A stretch of 64,000 bases of DNA from Sebaldella termitidis ATCC 33386 (GCF_000024405.1 NC_013517.1:1984001-2048000), one strand, 5' to 3'; numbered from the stretch's first letter, positions 52,220 through 61,414 are shown. Made by a program: numbers and translations. Notes: generated by a model not told the origin, from the sequence alone.

Positions 52220-53311
52220 ATGACAGAAAGAGAAAGGGAGATATTGCATCTCATAAGGGAAAATCCTATGATATCTCAGGAAGAGATAGCAAAAAAAATA
52301 GGAATAACGAGGACTTCGGTAGCTGTACATATAAGTAATATCATGAAAAAAGGAATTATACTCGGAAAAGGGTATATAATTAATGAAAGCCCTTATATTA
52401 TGGTTATCGGCGGAACCAATGTAGACATACAGGGGTTTTCCAGAAGCGAGCTTAGAGCACATGACTCTAATCCGGGATATGTGGGAGTTTCATTCGGAGG
52501 TGTCGGGAAAAATATAGCAGAAAACATAGCCAGACTTGACATCAATACAAAATTTATAACAGTATTCGGCAATGACCTTTACGGGGAAAAAATAAAGGAT
52601 CATTTGAATAAGCTGGATATAGACGTAAGTGATTCGCTGATTCTGGAAAATGAAGAAACATCTATTTATCTTTCAATTCTGGATTCGAACGGTGAAATGA
52701 ATGTAGCCATATCATCAATGGAGATATTCAAAAAGCTGAAGCCTGAATATCTGAAAGCCAGAAACAAAAAAATAGAGGGCGCAGAAATAATAATAGTGGA
52801 CACAAACCTGGAAAAAGAAGCCATTAATTACATAATGGGCTATAATACAAAAACAAAAATAATGCTTGATACAGTATCTACAAAAAAATCCGAAAAGGTA
52901 AAAGACATAATAGGGAAATTTCATACAATAAAGCCTAATAAAATAGAGGCAGAGCTTCTTTCGGGAATAAAGATAAATTCTGATTCCGATCTTGACAGAG
53001 CCGGGAAATTTTTTCTGGAAGCAGGTATAAAAAATATCTTTATTACTCTCGGGAGTGACGGGGTATATTACATAAACGACAAGAAAAAAGGAATAATAAA
53101 GAATCCTAAAGTAACACCCGTAAATGTAACAGGCGGAGGGGATGCCTTCGTAGCGGGAATAGCACATGCGGAATTTATGGGAAAAGACATAGATGAAGCT
53201 GCAAAATTCGGAATAGGAGCAAGTATACTCACTATTCTTGATGAAAATACAATAAGTGATAAAATATCAGTAGAAAACATAGAGAATAAAATTAAGGAGA
53301 TGAAATTATGA
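52220..53311 (+). CDS. psuK: Pseudouridine kinase with N-terminal winged helix-turn-helix
   Basis: The 363-aa protein has a DNA-binding domain at the start (TEREREILHLIRENPMISQE, ITRTSVAVHISNIMKKG) fused to a PfkB sugar kinase with GGTNVDIQGFS and the ATP-site motif NVTGGGDAFVAG. It phosphorylates pseudouridine. Fused HTH-PfkB forms are common in this family and may self-regulate. ATG 52220 is six bases after TAGGTGA. It overlaps psuG by four bases. Confidence 0.92.
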   Translation: MTEREREILHLIRENPMISQEEIAKKIGITRTSVAVHISNIMKKGIILGKGYIINESPYIMVIGGTNVDIQGFSRSELRAHDSNPGYVGVSFGGVGKNIAENIARLDINTKFITVFGNDLYGEKIKDHLNKLDIDVSDSLILENEETSIYLSILDSNGEMNVAISSMEIFKKLKPEYLKARNKKIEGAEIIIVDTNLEKEAINYIMGYNTKTKIMLDTVSTKKSEKVKDIIGKFHTIKPNKIEAELLSGIKINSDSDLDRAGKFFLEAGIKNIFITLGSDGVYYINDKKKGIIKNPKVTPVNVTGGGDAFVAGIAHAEFMGKDIDEAAKFGIGASILTILDENTISDKISVENIENKIKEMKL

Positions 53312-54225
53312 AAAACTTTATGAAGTATCTTGAAGTAAGCAAAGAGGTAAAAGAAGCACTGGAAAACAACAAACCTGTGGTAGCACTGGAATCAACAATT
53401 ATATCACACGGAATGCCTTTTCCGCAGAATTATGAAACAGCACTAAAAGTAGAAAAAGTAATAAGAGAAGCAGGAGCAATACCAGCTACCATTGCAATAC
53501 TGGACGGGAAATTAAAAGTGGGATTGTCTGCTGAAGAGATAGAGTTTTTAGGAAAAGAAGGAAGTAAAATAATAAAAGTAAGCAGAAGAGATCTTCCTTA
53601 TATTGTAGCAAATAAATTAAACGGAGCAACAACAGTGGCAACTACAATGATAGTGGCAGAAATGGCAGGAGTAAAAGTATTCGCTACAGGAGGAATAGGA
53701 GGAGTACACAGAGGAGCAGAAACAACTATGGATATTTCCGCTGACCTTGAAGAATTGTCAAATACAAATGTAGCAGTAATATGTGCAGGGGCAAAATCTA
53801 TTCTTGATCTTGGTCTGACTTTGGAATATCTTGAAACTCACGGAGTACCTGTATTAGGATACCAGACTAAAAAACTTCCGGCATTTTTCACTAGAGAGAG
53901 CGAATTTGATCTTGATTATAAAATAGATACTCCAAAAGAACTGGCAGATATAATAACAGCAAAATGGGAAATGGGATTAAACGGTGGAGTAGTAATAGCA
54001 AATCCGATTCCTGTGGAATATTCAATGGATTATGATGAAATAAGCAAATCAATAGAAGAGGCTGTAAAAGAAGCAGAAGCAAAAGGAATAAAAGGAAAAG
54101 AAAGCACACCTTTCCTTCTTGCTAAAATAAAAGAAATCACTAAAGGAAAAAGTCTAGAGGCTAATATCCAGCTGGTTTATAATAATGCGAAGCTGGCATC
54201 TGAAATAGCAGGAAACATGAAATAA
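53308..54225 (+). CDS. psuG: Pseudouridine-5'-phosphate glycosidase
   Basis: The 305-aa protein has the PsuG signatures ALESTIISHGMPFPQN, GATTVATTMIVAEMAG and FATGGIGGVHRG. It splits the C-C glycosidic bond of pseudouridine phosphate to uracil and ribose-5-phosphate. With PsuK it forms a complete two-step salvage route. It overlaps psuK and is followed by a strong terminator. Confidence 0.97.
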   Translation: MKNFMKYLEVSKEVKEALENNKPVVALESTIISHGMPFPQNYETALKVEKVIREAGAIPATIAILDGKLKVGLSAEEIEFLGKEGSKIIKVSRRDLPYIVANKLNGATTVATTMIVAEMAGVKVFATGGIGGVHRGAETTMDISADLEELSNTNVAVICAGAKSILDLGLTLEYLETHGVPVLGYQTKKLPAFFTRESEFDLDYKIDTPKELADIITAKWEMGLNGGVVIANPIPVEYSMDYDEISKSIEEAVKEAEAKGIKGKESTPFLLAKIKEITKGKSLEANIQLVYNNAKLASEIAGNMK

Positions 54226-54244
54226 TAAAATATTGAAATATTAC

Positions 54245-54285
54245 AGAGCAGATATATTAAAAATAAATATATCTGCTCTTTTTTA
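54245..54285 (+). terminator. Intrinsic terminator after psuG
   Basis: AGAGCAGATATATT and AATATATCTGCTCT form a perfect 14-bp stem and are followed by TTTTT. Confidence 0.9.
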
Positions 54286-54650
54286 TGTGATAATACCGGC
54301 AGCTGCAAAAAAATATACAGGAACTGAGAAATATAATAAAATGACTGCAAAAAATAAAAATAAAAAGCTGGAAAAATATTTGTAAAATTTCCGGCAAAGT
54401 CTTTAAATAAAAGAGAAAATTAAAAATATTATTATAATCAAAGTAAAAAAAATGAAACTGAAATATGGACATTTGTAAAAGTATGAGGTAAAATTTAGTT
54501 AGTACCTTATTTCATTTATATTTTGTTTTTATATTTTATATAGGGTACAGGTATTTTGTATGTATTTAAAAAAGCTGTTTTGAATATACAAAGACAAAAT
54601 ACCGGTGGATAAAAAAATTCAAATACGGAGGATAAAGAGTAGGTGATAAG
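54286..54650. other. Gene-free AT-rich region with structured leader of pduS-like gene
   Basis: No convincing ORF is present on either strand. Two inverted repeats stand out: GTACCTTAT (54503) with ATAGGGTAC (54541), and the stronger pair at 54550-54603. No T tract follows either of them. They lie in the probable 5' untranslated part of the pduS-like gene. Confidence 0.6.
54550..54603 (+). repeat. Inverted repeat in the pduS-like leader
   Basis: GGTATTTTGT (54550-54559) and ACAAAATACC (54594-54603) are perfect complements, with further inner pairing (TATGTATT with AATATACA). It lies about 50 bases before the pduS-like start and could be an operator pair or RNA hairpin. Confidence 0.65.
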
Positions 54651-55985
54651 ATGAATTTTTTAGATGCTGTTTACAATGCAGGAGTGGTAGGAGCCGGAGG
54701 TGCCGGATTTCCCACGCATTTGAAAATGACAAAAGAGGTAGGGACTTTTATTGTAAATGGTGCGGAATGTGAACCGTTACTGGAAGTGGACAAGTTTTTG
54801 ATGAGGGAAAAAACTTATGAACTGATCAAGGGTATGGAAATAATTGCCGGAAATCTAAAGGCTGCCAGAGTGGTTCTGGGTTTAAAAAAGAAATATAAAG
54901 TCGAAATTAAAAAACTTAGCGAAACAATAAAAGAACTGGATTCAAATGTAGAATTATTTCTGATGGATAATTTTTATCCTGCAGGAGATGAACAGATAAT
55001 GGTAAAAGATATTACAGGAAAGTCTATACCTGCAGGGGGAATCCCGCTTGATGTGGATACCGTCGTTTCCAATGTAGGAACTGTGATAAATGTCTATGAA
55101 GCCATAGAAGAAAAACCTGTGACAAAAAAATATGTATCTGTTTTGGGAGAAGTTAATAATCCTGTTATGCTTGAAGTACCGATAGGAACTTCTTTTGAAG
55201 AGTGCATAAAAAGAGCCGGCGGTGTGAAAATAAAGAACTATGCAGTAATAGAGGGCGGACCAATGATGGGGAAAATAGTCCACAGGGATGAGCTGGCAGA
55301 GAAGGCAGTGATAAAAACAACAGGTGCCCTGATAATCCTTCCGGAAGATCACTATGTGATAAAAAGAAAAGAGAGACCTGAGGCACATATTCTTAATGAA
55401 AGCCGTGCAGCCTGCATTCAGTGCAGAATGTGTACGGATATGTGTCCGAGATATCTGATAGGACATAAATTAAGACCTCACAGAGTAATGAGAGCAATGG
55501 GAATGGGCGAACAGGATGAAGAGATCCTGAAGGAAGCTCTGATATGCTGCGAGTGTAATGTATGTGAATTATTTGCCTGTCCTATGGGAATTTCCCCAAA
55601 ATCTACTAATACATATCTGAAAGGTGTATTCAGGGAGAAAGGTGTACGTTATGACGGTAATAAAGAGATACCTTCTGAACATGAAATGAGGGATTATAGA
55701 AAAATTCCCGTAAACAGACTTATAGCAAGACTGAATTTAAGCAGATACTACAATAATAAAGTAGCTGACCTTCAGGAACTGAAAGCGGATAAGGTAAAAA
55801 TATTTCTGTCACAGCACATAGGAAAGCCGGCTGTACCTCTGGTAAAAGAAGGAGACAGAGTAATAGAGGGGCAGAGAATAGCGGAAGTAGGAAGGGAAGA
55901 ATTCGGAGCAAATATACATGCCAGTATAAACGGAGTTGTAACTAAGGTAGAGAAATCGTATATAGAAATTGACGGAATGGTATAG
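54651..55985 (+). CDS. pduS: PduS-like flavin/iron-sulfur reductase (RnfC family)
   Basis: The 444-aa protein has an N-terminal GVVGAGGAGFPTHLK (nucleotide/flavin-binding loop), NGAECEPLL, a SLBB-like domain, and two 4Fe-4S clusters at CIQCRMCTDMC (255-265) and CCECNVCELFAC (299-310), then a C-terminal barrel-sandwich domain. PduS is the cobalamin reductase or electron carrier of propanediol microcompartments. It is followed after 14 bases by pduT. No other microcompartment gene is in the window. Confidence 0.88.
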   Translation: MNFLDAVYNAGVVGAGGAGFPTHLKMTKEVGTFIVNGAECEPLLEVDKFLMREKTYELIKGMEIIAGNLKAARVVLGLKKKYKVEIKKLSETIKELDSNVELFLMDNFYPAGDEQIMVKDITGKSIPAGGIPLDVDTVVSNVGTVINVYEAIEEKPVTKKYVSVLGEVNNPVMLEVPIGTSFEECIKRAGGVKIKNYAVIEGGPMMGKIVHRDELAEKAVIKTTGALIILPEDHYVIKRKERPEAHILNESRAACIQCRMCTDMCPRYLIGHKLRPHRVMRAMGMGEQDEEILKEALICCECNVCELFACPMGISPKSTNTYLKGVFREKGVRYDGNKEIPSEHEMRDYRKIPVNRLIARLNLSRYYNNKVADLQELKADKVKIFLSQHIGKPAVPLVKEGDRVIEGQRIAEVGREEFGANIHASINGVVTKVEKSYIEIDGMV

Positions 55986-55999
55986 AGAGGTGAAAAATA

Positions 56000-56545
56000 G
56001 TGTTGACAATCGGTATGATAGAGTTTAACAGCATAGCCAAAGGTATAGAGGCATCGGATATTATGATGAAAGCAGGAGAAGTAGAGCTAATGAGGGCTAA
56101 TACTATATGTCCCGGAAAATTTATAGCAATGGTTTCAGGGGATATTGCCGCAGTGGAATCTTCCGTTAAAGCCGGCGTAGAAGCAGGTGAGGAAACAGTA
56201 GTAAATGAACTGGTGATTTCAAGGGTTCATCCCGAAGTAATAAGAGCAATCAGCGGTACTACAGAGCTGGATGAATTGGGAGCTCTCGGGGTTCTGGAAT
56301 ATTATGATGTGACTACAGCTGTAAACGGGGCAGATGCGGCAGTGAAGGCTGCAAATGTACAGCTGATAGAAGTAAGGCTGGGATTCGCTATAGGCGGAAA
56401 GTCTTTTGTGACACTTACAGGCGATGTAGGTGCAGTAAACGAAGCGGTAAAGGCCGGGAATGATCTCGGGAAAGAGATGGGTATCCTTGTATACTCCACT
56501 GTAATTCCAAGTCCAAGAAAAGAATTATATGAAAAGTTATTATAA
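56000..56545 (+). CDS. pduT: PduT-like shell protein with two BMC domains
   Basis: The 181-aa protein has tandem bacterial-microcompartment domains: IGMIEFNSIAKGIEASDIMM in the first and a second beginning LGVLEYYDVTTAV. Cys37 in ANTICPGKF matches the cluster-binding Cys38 of PduT, which places a 4Fe-4S cluster in the trimer pore. The start is GTG 56000. It is paired with pduS, and the pair likely moves electrons across a shell encoded elsewhere. Confidence 0.9.
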   Translation: MLTIGMIEFNSIAKGIEASDIMMKAGEVELMRANTICPGKFIAMVSGDIAAVESSVKAGVEAGEETVVNELVISRVHPEVIRAISGTTELDELGALGVLEYYDVTTAVNGADAAVKAANVQLIEVRLGFAIGGKSFVTLTGDVGAVNEAVKAGNDLGKEMGILVYSTVIPSPRKELYEKLL

Positions 56546-56574
56546 AATACAAAAAGCGAAATATTTGGAAAAGG

Positions 56575-56601
56575 GCTGTGTCAAAGGAGATACAGCTTTT
56601 T
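56575..56601 (+). terminator. Intrinsic terminator after pduT
   Basis: GCTGTGTC pairs with GATACAGC (one G-U) across a six-base loop and runs into five T. The remaining 235 bases before the TetR gene are AT-rich with no gene seen. Confidence 0.8.
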
Positions 56602-56764
56602 AATTTAAAATTATATTTGAGGCTTTTAAATAATAATTTTCCTGTTATCAGATTATATGGTTATAAATAACACTTATAAAATAGGAGAAAAAAATTATCA
56701 GCTAGTAATTACAATGTTTATAGGGTATAGTTGTATATGAAATGTTACATTAATAAAAATTAAT

Positions 56765-56793
56765 TTGAATAAATGATATTTTTTTGTTAAAAT
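56765..56793 (+). promoter_or_regulatory. Promoter of the tetR-P-ATPase operon
   Basis: TTGAAT (56765-56770) and TAAAAT (56788-56793) are spaced by 17 bases with TGT before the -10 box. Confidence 0.75.
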
Positions 56794-56799
56794 AAAAAA

Positions 56800-56819
56800 A
56801 CAAGTAAGTACTTGCTTGT
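56800..56819. promoter_or_regulatory. TetR-type operator candidate
   Basis: ACAAGTAAGT and ACTTGCTTGT form a near-perfect 20-bp palindrome with one mismatched pair, starting seven bases after the -10 box. The gene 18 bases downstream encodes a TetR-family repressor, so autoregulation of the operon is likely. Confidence 0.7.
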
Positions 56820-56836
56820 AAACGGAGGAGAAGAAA

Positions 56837-57415
56837 ATGAGTTCAAAAGATAAGATAATTAAAGCTACACTGCATTTGGCAGCTATTTTAGGAATAAAAG
56901 GAACAACTACAAAAAAAATAGCAGAATCAGCAGAGGTGAATGAGACTACCATATTTAAAAATTTTAAATGTAAGGATACACTGGTACATGAGGCGCTGCA
57001 AGCAGAAACTGATAAAATAAAAGATGAGATTGACTGTTTTTTCAGCGGCACAATAAAGACCAACAAAGAACTGATACATAAAACAAGTGAATTTATAATG
57101 GAAATATATGACAAATATGAAGATTACATGATGGTCACTATTAAAGAGATGGGAAGTAAAGAACTGGAATCAGTCAAGCCTAATATTCAGGATTATCTGA
57201 CAGAGTCGGTAGAAAAGAAATTAGACAGTTTTCTGACACCAAAGATGACTCATAAAGACTCGGAAGCTATTTCGTACATAATGAACAGTGTAATTTTATT
57301 TCTGGCAGCCGACAAGGTTAAAAACAATATATACGGACATCCTAAGAAAGACGAGGTGGAAATAGATTATCTTGCAGACGTATTAGAAAGATTATTAATT
57401 ATAGATGAGAGGTGA
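56837..57415 (+). CDS. TetR-family transcriptional regulator
   Basis: The 192-aa protein has the TetR N-terminal helix-turn-helix: DKIIKATLHLAAILGIKGTT, then KKIAESAEVNETTIFKNFK (about residues 20-45), and a helical ligand domain. It is the first gene of an operon with the P-type ATPase three bases downstream and probably represses it. A palindrome in the promoter fits its binding site. The inducer is unknown. Confidence 0.93.
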   Translation: MSSKDKIIKATLHLAAILGIKGTTTKKIAESAEVNETTIFKNFKCKDTLVHEALQAETDKIKDEIDCFFSGTIKTNKELIHKTSEFIMEIYDKYEDYMMVTIKEMGSKELESVKPNIQDYLTESVEKKLDSFLTPKMTHKDSEAISYIMNSVILFLAADKVKNNIYGHPKKDEVEIDYLADVLERLLIIDER

Positions 57416-57418
57416 AAT

Positions 57419-60070
57419 ATGAAATACGTAAAAGAAAACAGAGAAAACGTGGTAAAATTGCTTGGATCAAATGTAAGAACCGGATTATCAAGCGGAAAAG
57501 TAAAGGAAATACAGGCTGAAATCGGTTTAAACCAATTTGATGAAGAGAGGAAAGAAACTGTTTTTGAAAAAATAATTCATCAGTTAAAAGAGGTTACGAC
57601 AATAATATTATTGTTCGCAGCGGTAATTTCACTTTATCTTGCAGTTACGTCAGGGCATGGATATGCAGAACCGGCAGTAATAATAGCAATAGTGGTATTA
57701 AATGCTGTTTTAGGAATAAAACAGGAAAGTAATGCCGAAAAAGCTTTGGAAGCTTTGAAAAAAATGAATAATCATACAACAAAAATAATAAGAGACGGGA
57801 AAATTGATGAGATAGATGCAGTAAATCTAGTGCCCGGTGATATCCTGATGCTGGAAGCAGGAGACAAAATTCCTGCTGATGCAAGGATACTGGAAAGCAG
57901 TGCATTAAAGGTAGAGGAATCTATGCTTACAGGCGAAAGCGTACCTGTGGAAAAAGATCCTGATGCAGTAATTGAGGAGGATGCATCTGTAGGTGACAGA
58001 TTAAATATGCTTTTCTCAGGTTCGCTGATAACAAACGGAAGAGCAAAAGCGATAGTTGTAAGTACAGGTATGAAGACTGAAATGGGAAAAATAGCAGGAC
58101 TGCTGAATAATACCAGTAAATTAAAGACACCAATGCAGATAAGACTTGCAGAGCTTGGGAAAAAACTCAGTCTTATTGCTATAGGAGCAGGTGTACTGGT
58201 ATTCATAATAGGACTTTTATATGGAGATACTCCCATGGCGATGTTACTGACATCAGTTTCTTTGGCAGTAGCAGCTGTACCTGAAACACTTCCTGTCATA
58301 GTAACAATAACACTTGCAGGCGGAGTACAGAATATGGTAAAGAAAAATGCAATTATACGGCGTATACCTGCTGTGGAAACACTGGGAAATGCATCTGTAA
58401 TATGCTCGGATAAGACGGGGACATTAACACAAAACCGTATGACTATAAAGAAAATATGGACAATAAATACAAAGGCAAAAAATGCCGAGGAAAAGTTTTT
58501 GGATGAGGAAATGAAGATTCTGGAAATGATGAGCCTGGCAAGTAATGCTGTAATAGAAGAAGCAGAGGGCGAAACAAAGGTAGTGGGAGATCCCACAGAA
58601 ACTGCAATAATAAGACTGCTTGAGAAAAAAGGAATAAAAAAATCAGAGCTGTCTGAGGAATGGCCGAGAATATTTGAGATACCTTTTGATTCTGACAGAA
58701 AACTAATGACAACTGTTCATAAATATGAAAATAAATATTTCACTATTACAAAAGGAGCATTTGACAGAATCTCCGGGGATTGTACAACTGAATCATGCGA
58801 GCTGGCACAAAAAATACATGATGATTTTGCGAAAGATGCTTTAAGGGTAATAGCAGTAGGATATAAGACTTATGACGAGCTTCCGGAAAATCTTACTGCG
58901 GAAGAGATGGAGAAAGATTTGATTCTTGCAGGTCTGGTAGGAATGATAGATCCTCCGAGACCTGAAAGCAAAGCAGCAGTAGCAGCGGCAAAAAGGGCAG
59001 GTATAAGAACAGTAATGATAACAGGAGACCATATAGTAACTGCATCTGCTATAGCCCGTGAGCTGGGAATACTTTCAGACGGCGAGAAGTCAATTACAGG
59101 ACGTGAATTATCTAAAATGACAGAAGAAGAGCTGATAAAAAATGTAAGGGATTATTCAGTTTATGCCAGAGTAAGTCCGGAAGATAAAATACGTATAGTA
59201 AAAGCATGGCAGGCAAACGGTGAGGTTGTAGCGATGACCGGGGATGGCGTAAATGATGCACCGGCACTGAAAGCAGCAGATGTAGGAGCTGCAATGGGAA
59301 TAACAGGTACTGATGTAGCGAAAAGTGCTGCTGATATAATACTTACAGATGATAATTTTGCAACTATTGTAGATACAATTGCAGAAGGAAGAAGAGTCTA
59401 TGAAAATATCAGAAAAACAATATACTTTTTGTTGAGCTGTAATATTTCGGAAATATTCATAATGCTTATAGCGATATCACTCGGCTGGGGAACGCCGGTA
59501 ATAGCAATACAGCTGTTATTAATTAACGTAGTAGCTGATGGTATACCAGGCTTCTCATTAAGCAGGGAGAAAATAGAGGAAGATGCTATGACTAATGATC
59601 CTGTTCCTAAGAATGCCAGTATATTTTCAAACGGTCTGGCATGGAAGATAGGCGGACAGGCTGTTGTATTCACTATTATTACACTTTTAGGTTTTTATAT
59701 AGGACGTGAAGTAGAAATCGGCGGTATGATACCATCATATGAAATAGGACAGACAATGGCATTTGTTATACTGGGATGGTCATCGGTAGTTCATATATTT
59801 AATGTAAGAAGCAGTGAATCAATATTTAAAATAGGATTCACATCAAACAAGCTGCTTTTCTGGTGTGCGATGCTTTCGATCGGAATAGTATTTGCAACAG
59901 CTGTTATACCTGTACTTGCCAGTATATTCAGTCTTGAAAGTATGAGTACAGTTCACTGGGCAATAGCGGCAGGATTGTCAATAGTACCGCTTTTAACAGT
60001 GGAATTAAGAAAATATTATGTTAACAGCATACTTAGAAAAAAAACACAGACAAAGCTGGATACATATTAA
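57419..60070 (+). CDS. Cation-transporting P-type ATPase, Ca2+ type (P2)
   Basis: The 883-aa pump has about ten membrane helices, the actuator motif MLTGESVPVEK, the phosphorylation motif CSDKTGTLTQN and TGDGVNDAPALKAADVG. Ion-site helices show AVPETLP (M4), NISE (M5) and NVVADGIPGFS (M6), close to SERCA-type Ca2+ pumps, but with Ala where SERCA has Thr799 in M6. Ca2+ export is most likely, and Na+ or Mn2+ cannot be excluded. Control by the upstream TetR protein is unusual for this family. Confidence 0.93.
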   Translation: MKYVKENRENVVKLLGSNVRTGLSSGKVKEIQAEIGLNQFDEERKETVFEKIIHQLKEVTTIILLFAAVISLYLAVTSGHGYAEPAVIIAIVVLNAVLGIKQESNAEKALEALKKMNNHTTKIIRDGKIDEIDAVNLVPGDILMLEAGDKIPADARILESSALKVEESMLTGESVPVEKDPDAVIEEDASVGDRLNMLFSGSLITNGRAKAIVVSTGMKTEMGKIAGLLNNTSKLKTPMQIRLAELGKKLSLIAIGAGVLVFIIGLLYGDTPMAMLLTSVSLAVAAVPETLPVIVTITLAGGVQNMVKKNAIIRRIPAVETLGNASVICSDKTGTLTQNRMTIKKIWTINTKAKNAEEKFLDEEMKILEMMSLASNAVIEEAEGETKVVGDPTETAIIRLLEKKGIKKSELSEEWPRIFEIPFDSDRKLMTTVHKYENKYFTITKGAFDRISGDCTTESCELAQKIHDDFAKDALRVIAVGYKTYDELPENLTAEEMEKDLILAGLVGMIDPPRPESKAAVAAAKRAGIRTVMITGDHIVTASAIARELGILSDGEKSITGRELSKMTEEELIKNVRDYSVYARVSPEDKIRIVKAWQANGEVVAMTGDGVNDAPALKAADVGAAMGITGTDVAKSAADIILTDDNFATIVDTIAEGRRVYENIRKTIYFLLSCNISEIFIMLIAISLGWGTPVIAIQLLLINVVADGIPGFSLSREKIEEDAMTNDPVPKNASIFSNGLAWKIGGQAVVFTIITLLGFYIGREVEIGGMIPSYEIGQTMAFVILGWSSVVHIFNVRSSESIFKIGFTSNKLLFWCAMLSIGIVFATAVIPVLASIFSLESMSTVHWAIAAGLSIVPLLTVELRKYYVNSILRKKTQTKLDTY

Positions 60071-60091
60071 GATAAGATAAAAGGTTTTCAG

Positions 60092-60128
60092 ACAGGCTGT
60101 TTCGTTAATGAAGCAGCCTGTTTTTTTA
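60092..60128 (+). terminator. Intrinsic terminator after the P-ATPase gene
   Basis: ACAGGCTGTTTC pairs with GAAGCAGCCTGT (12 pairs, one G-U) around a GTTAAT loop, followed by a T tract. Confidence 0.9.
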
Positions 60129-60199
60129 AAATAAAAATTTAAATATCCTGTTCCATATGTTATAATGGACAGAAAAACACAAAGAAAAGGGAGAGGAAT

Positions 60200-61093
60200 A
60201 TGAGTCTGTTTTTAGGGATACTGGCGGCGTTCTTTTTTTCAACGACATTTATACTGAACAGGAAAATGGGAATAGAAGGGGGATATTGGCTTTGGAGTGC
60301 CATTCTAAGGCATTTTTTTATTTTTATATTCTTTTTTGTCTGGCTTGGTATAAAAAAAGAAATAAAGCCTGTGATAAAAGAAATAAAATTAAATACCGGT
60401 GCATGGTTTTTGTGGGGAAATGTAGGATTTACAGTTTTTTACAGCTTTATTTGCTTTGCATCACAGTTCGGACCGTCATGGCTTATTGCGTGTTTATGGC
60501 AGATGACCATACTCGCAGGAATACTGCTGACTCCGTTTACATCTGACAGTAAAAAAATTCCTCTAAAGCAGGTTATCTATGCTGCTGTTATATTTATAGG
60601 AGTAATTCTGGTGCAGTTTAGCGGTGAAAAAGAAATTAATATAAAGGTTATATTATTAACTATGGTTCCAATGATAATATCCACGACTGCCTATCCCTTA
60701 GGGAACAGAAAAATGCTTCAAATATGCGGAGACCATCTGAGTACTGTGCAGAGAATATTCGGAATGATACTCTGTACAATGCCTACCTGGATTATTTTAT
60801 CAATTGCAGCATATTTCAGAAGAGGGCTTCCTTCGGCTGGACAGCTTGAAGGATCACTTATAGTAGCAGTTTTTGCAGGAGTTATAGGGACAACATTATT
60901 TTTTAAAGCTACAAAGCTGGCAGGGGGAAACCATAAAAAGCTTGCCGCAGTGGAATCTACACAGGCAGCAGAGTTAATTTTTGCCCTTATAGGAGAGATA
61001 ATTCTTCTGCATGGAAGTTTCCCGTCAACAGCAGGTTTTATAGGGATAGCGATAATAATTTTTGGAATAATTATGCTTAATTTCAGAGAATAA
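60200..61093 (+). CDS. DMT-superfamily transporter, EmrE-like exporter
   Basis: The 297-aa protein has ten hydrophobic segments and the internal similarity of drug/metabolite transporters: a first-half start LFLGILAAFFFSTTFILNRK, and ESTQAAELIFALIGEIILLH in the last third. It matches the 'multidrug resistance efflux transporter' group of long DMT proteins. The substrate is unknown. It is monocistronic, with a strong upstream terminator and an AAAGGGAGAGGA ribosome site. Confidence 0.85.
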   Translation: MSLFLGILAAFFFSTTFILNRKMGIEGGYWLWSAILRHFFIFIFFFVWLGIKKEIKPVIKEIKLNTGAWFLWGNVGFTVFYSFICFASQFGPSWLIACLWQMTILAGILLTPFTSDSKKIPLKQVIYAAVIFIGVILVQFSGEKEINIKVILLTMVPMIISTTAYPLGNRKMLQICGDHLSTVQRIFGMILCTMPTWIILSIAAYFRRGLPSAGQLEGSLIVAVFAGVIGTTLFFKATKLAGGNHKKLAAVESTQAAELIFALIGEIILLHGSFPSTAGFIGIAIIIFGIIMLNFRE

Positions 61094-61114
61094 TCACTGA
61101 TTCAGGTTTATTGA

Positions 61115-61282
61115 AATAATACAGAAAAGCTAAGTGAAGCAGATAAAAGGGATAAGACTAAATTAAGGAAAACCTGGCTTGTGCTTACAGGAGAGCCTGG
61201 AAATATAATAAACAACAAAGAATATTTTTTATTTGATAAAATACTTGAAAAAATAATAAAAAATACGGACAGTTTTTTATAA
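61115..61282 (+). pseudogene. Coding-like remnant before rpsO
   Basis: An open frame of about 55 codons has protein-like composition (KLRKTWLVLTGEPGNIINNK, then EYFLFDKILEKIIKNTDSFL) and ends at a TAA at 61280-61282. It starts immediately after an in-frame TGA at 61112 and has no start codon or ribosome site. It may be the 3' end of a deleted gene. The rest of the 385-base gap holds the rpsO promoter and leader. Confidence 0.35.
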
Positions 61283-61370
61283 TACTAAATTTTCAAAAAA
61301 AAATTATCAGATTTATAAAAATCCGGGAACAGAATCCAGCAGCTTTGAAAATCAAATAGCGATTTAATAC

Positions 61371-61399
61371 TTTACATTTTGTGTTAAATATGATATCAT
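61371..61399 (+). promoter_or_regulatory. Promoter of rpsO
   Basis: TTTACA (61371-61376) and TATCAT (61394-61399) are spaced by 17 bases with TGA before the -10 box. The predicted +1 is near 61406. Confidence 0.7.
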
Positions 61400-61414
61400 T
61401 ATTATGAATTTTTT

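Noticed and set aside
54286-54650. Cobalamin riboswitch before the pduS-like gene
   Set aside because: I could not find the B12-box consensus GCCACTG or its characteristic neighbours. Only plain inverted repeats are visible.
57772-58596. 274-codon open frame on the minus strand opposite the P-type ATPase
   Set aside because: It is Ser/Ile/Thr-rich antisense of a conserved gene with a complete set of P-ATPase motifs, and has no promoter or ribosome site.
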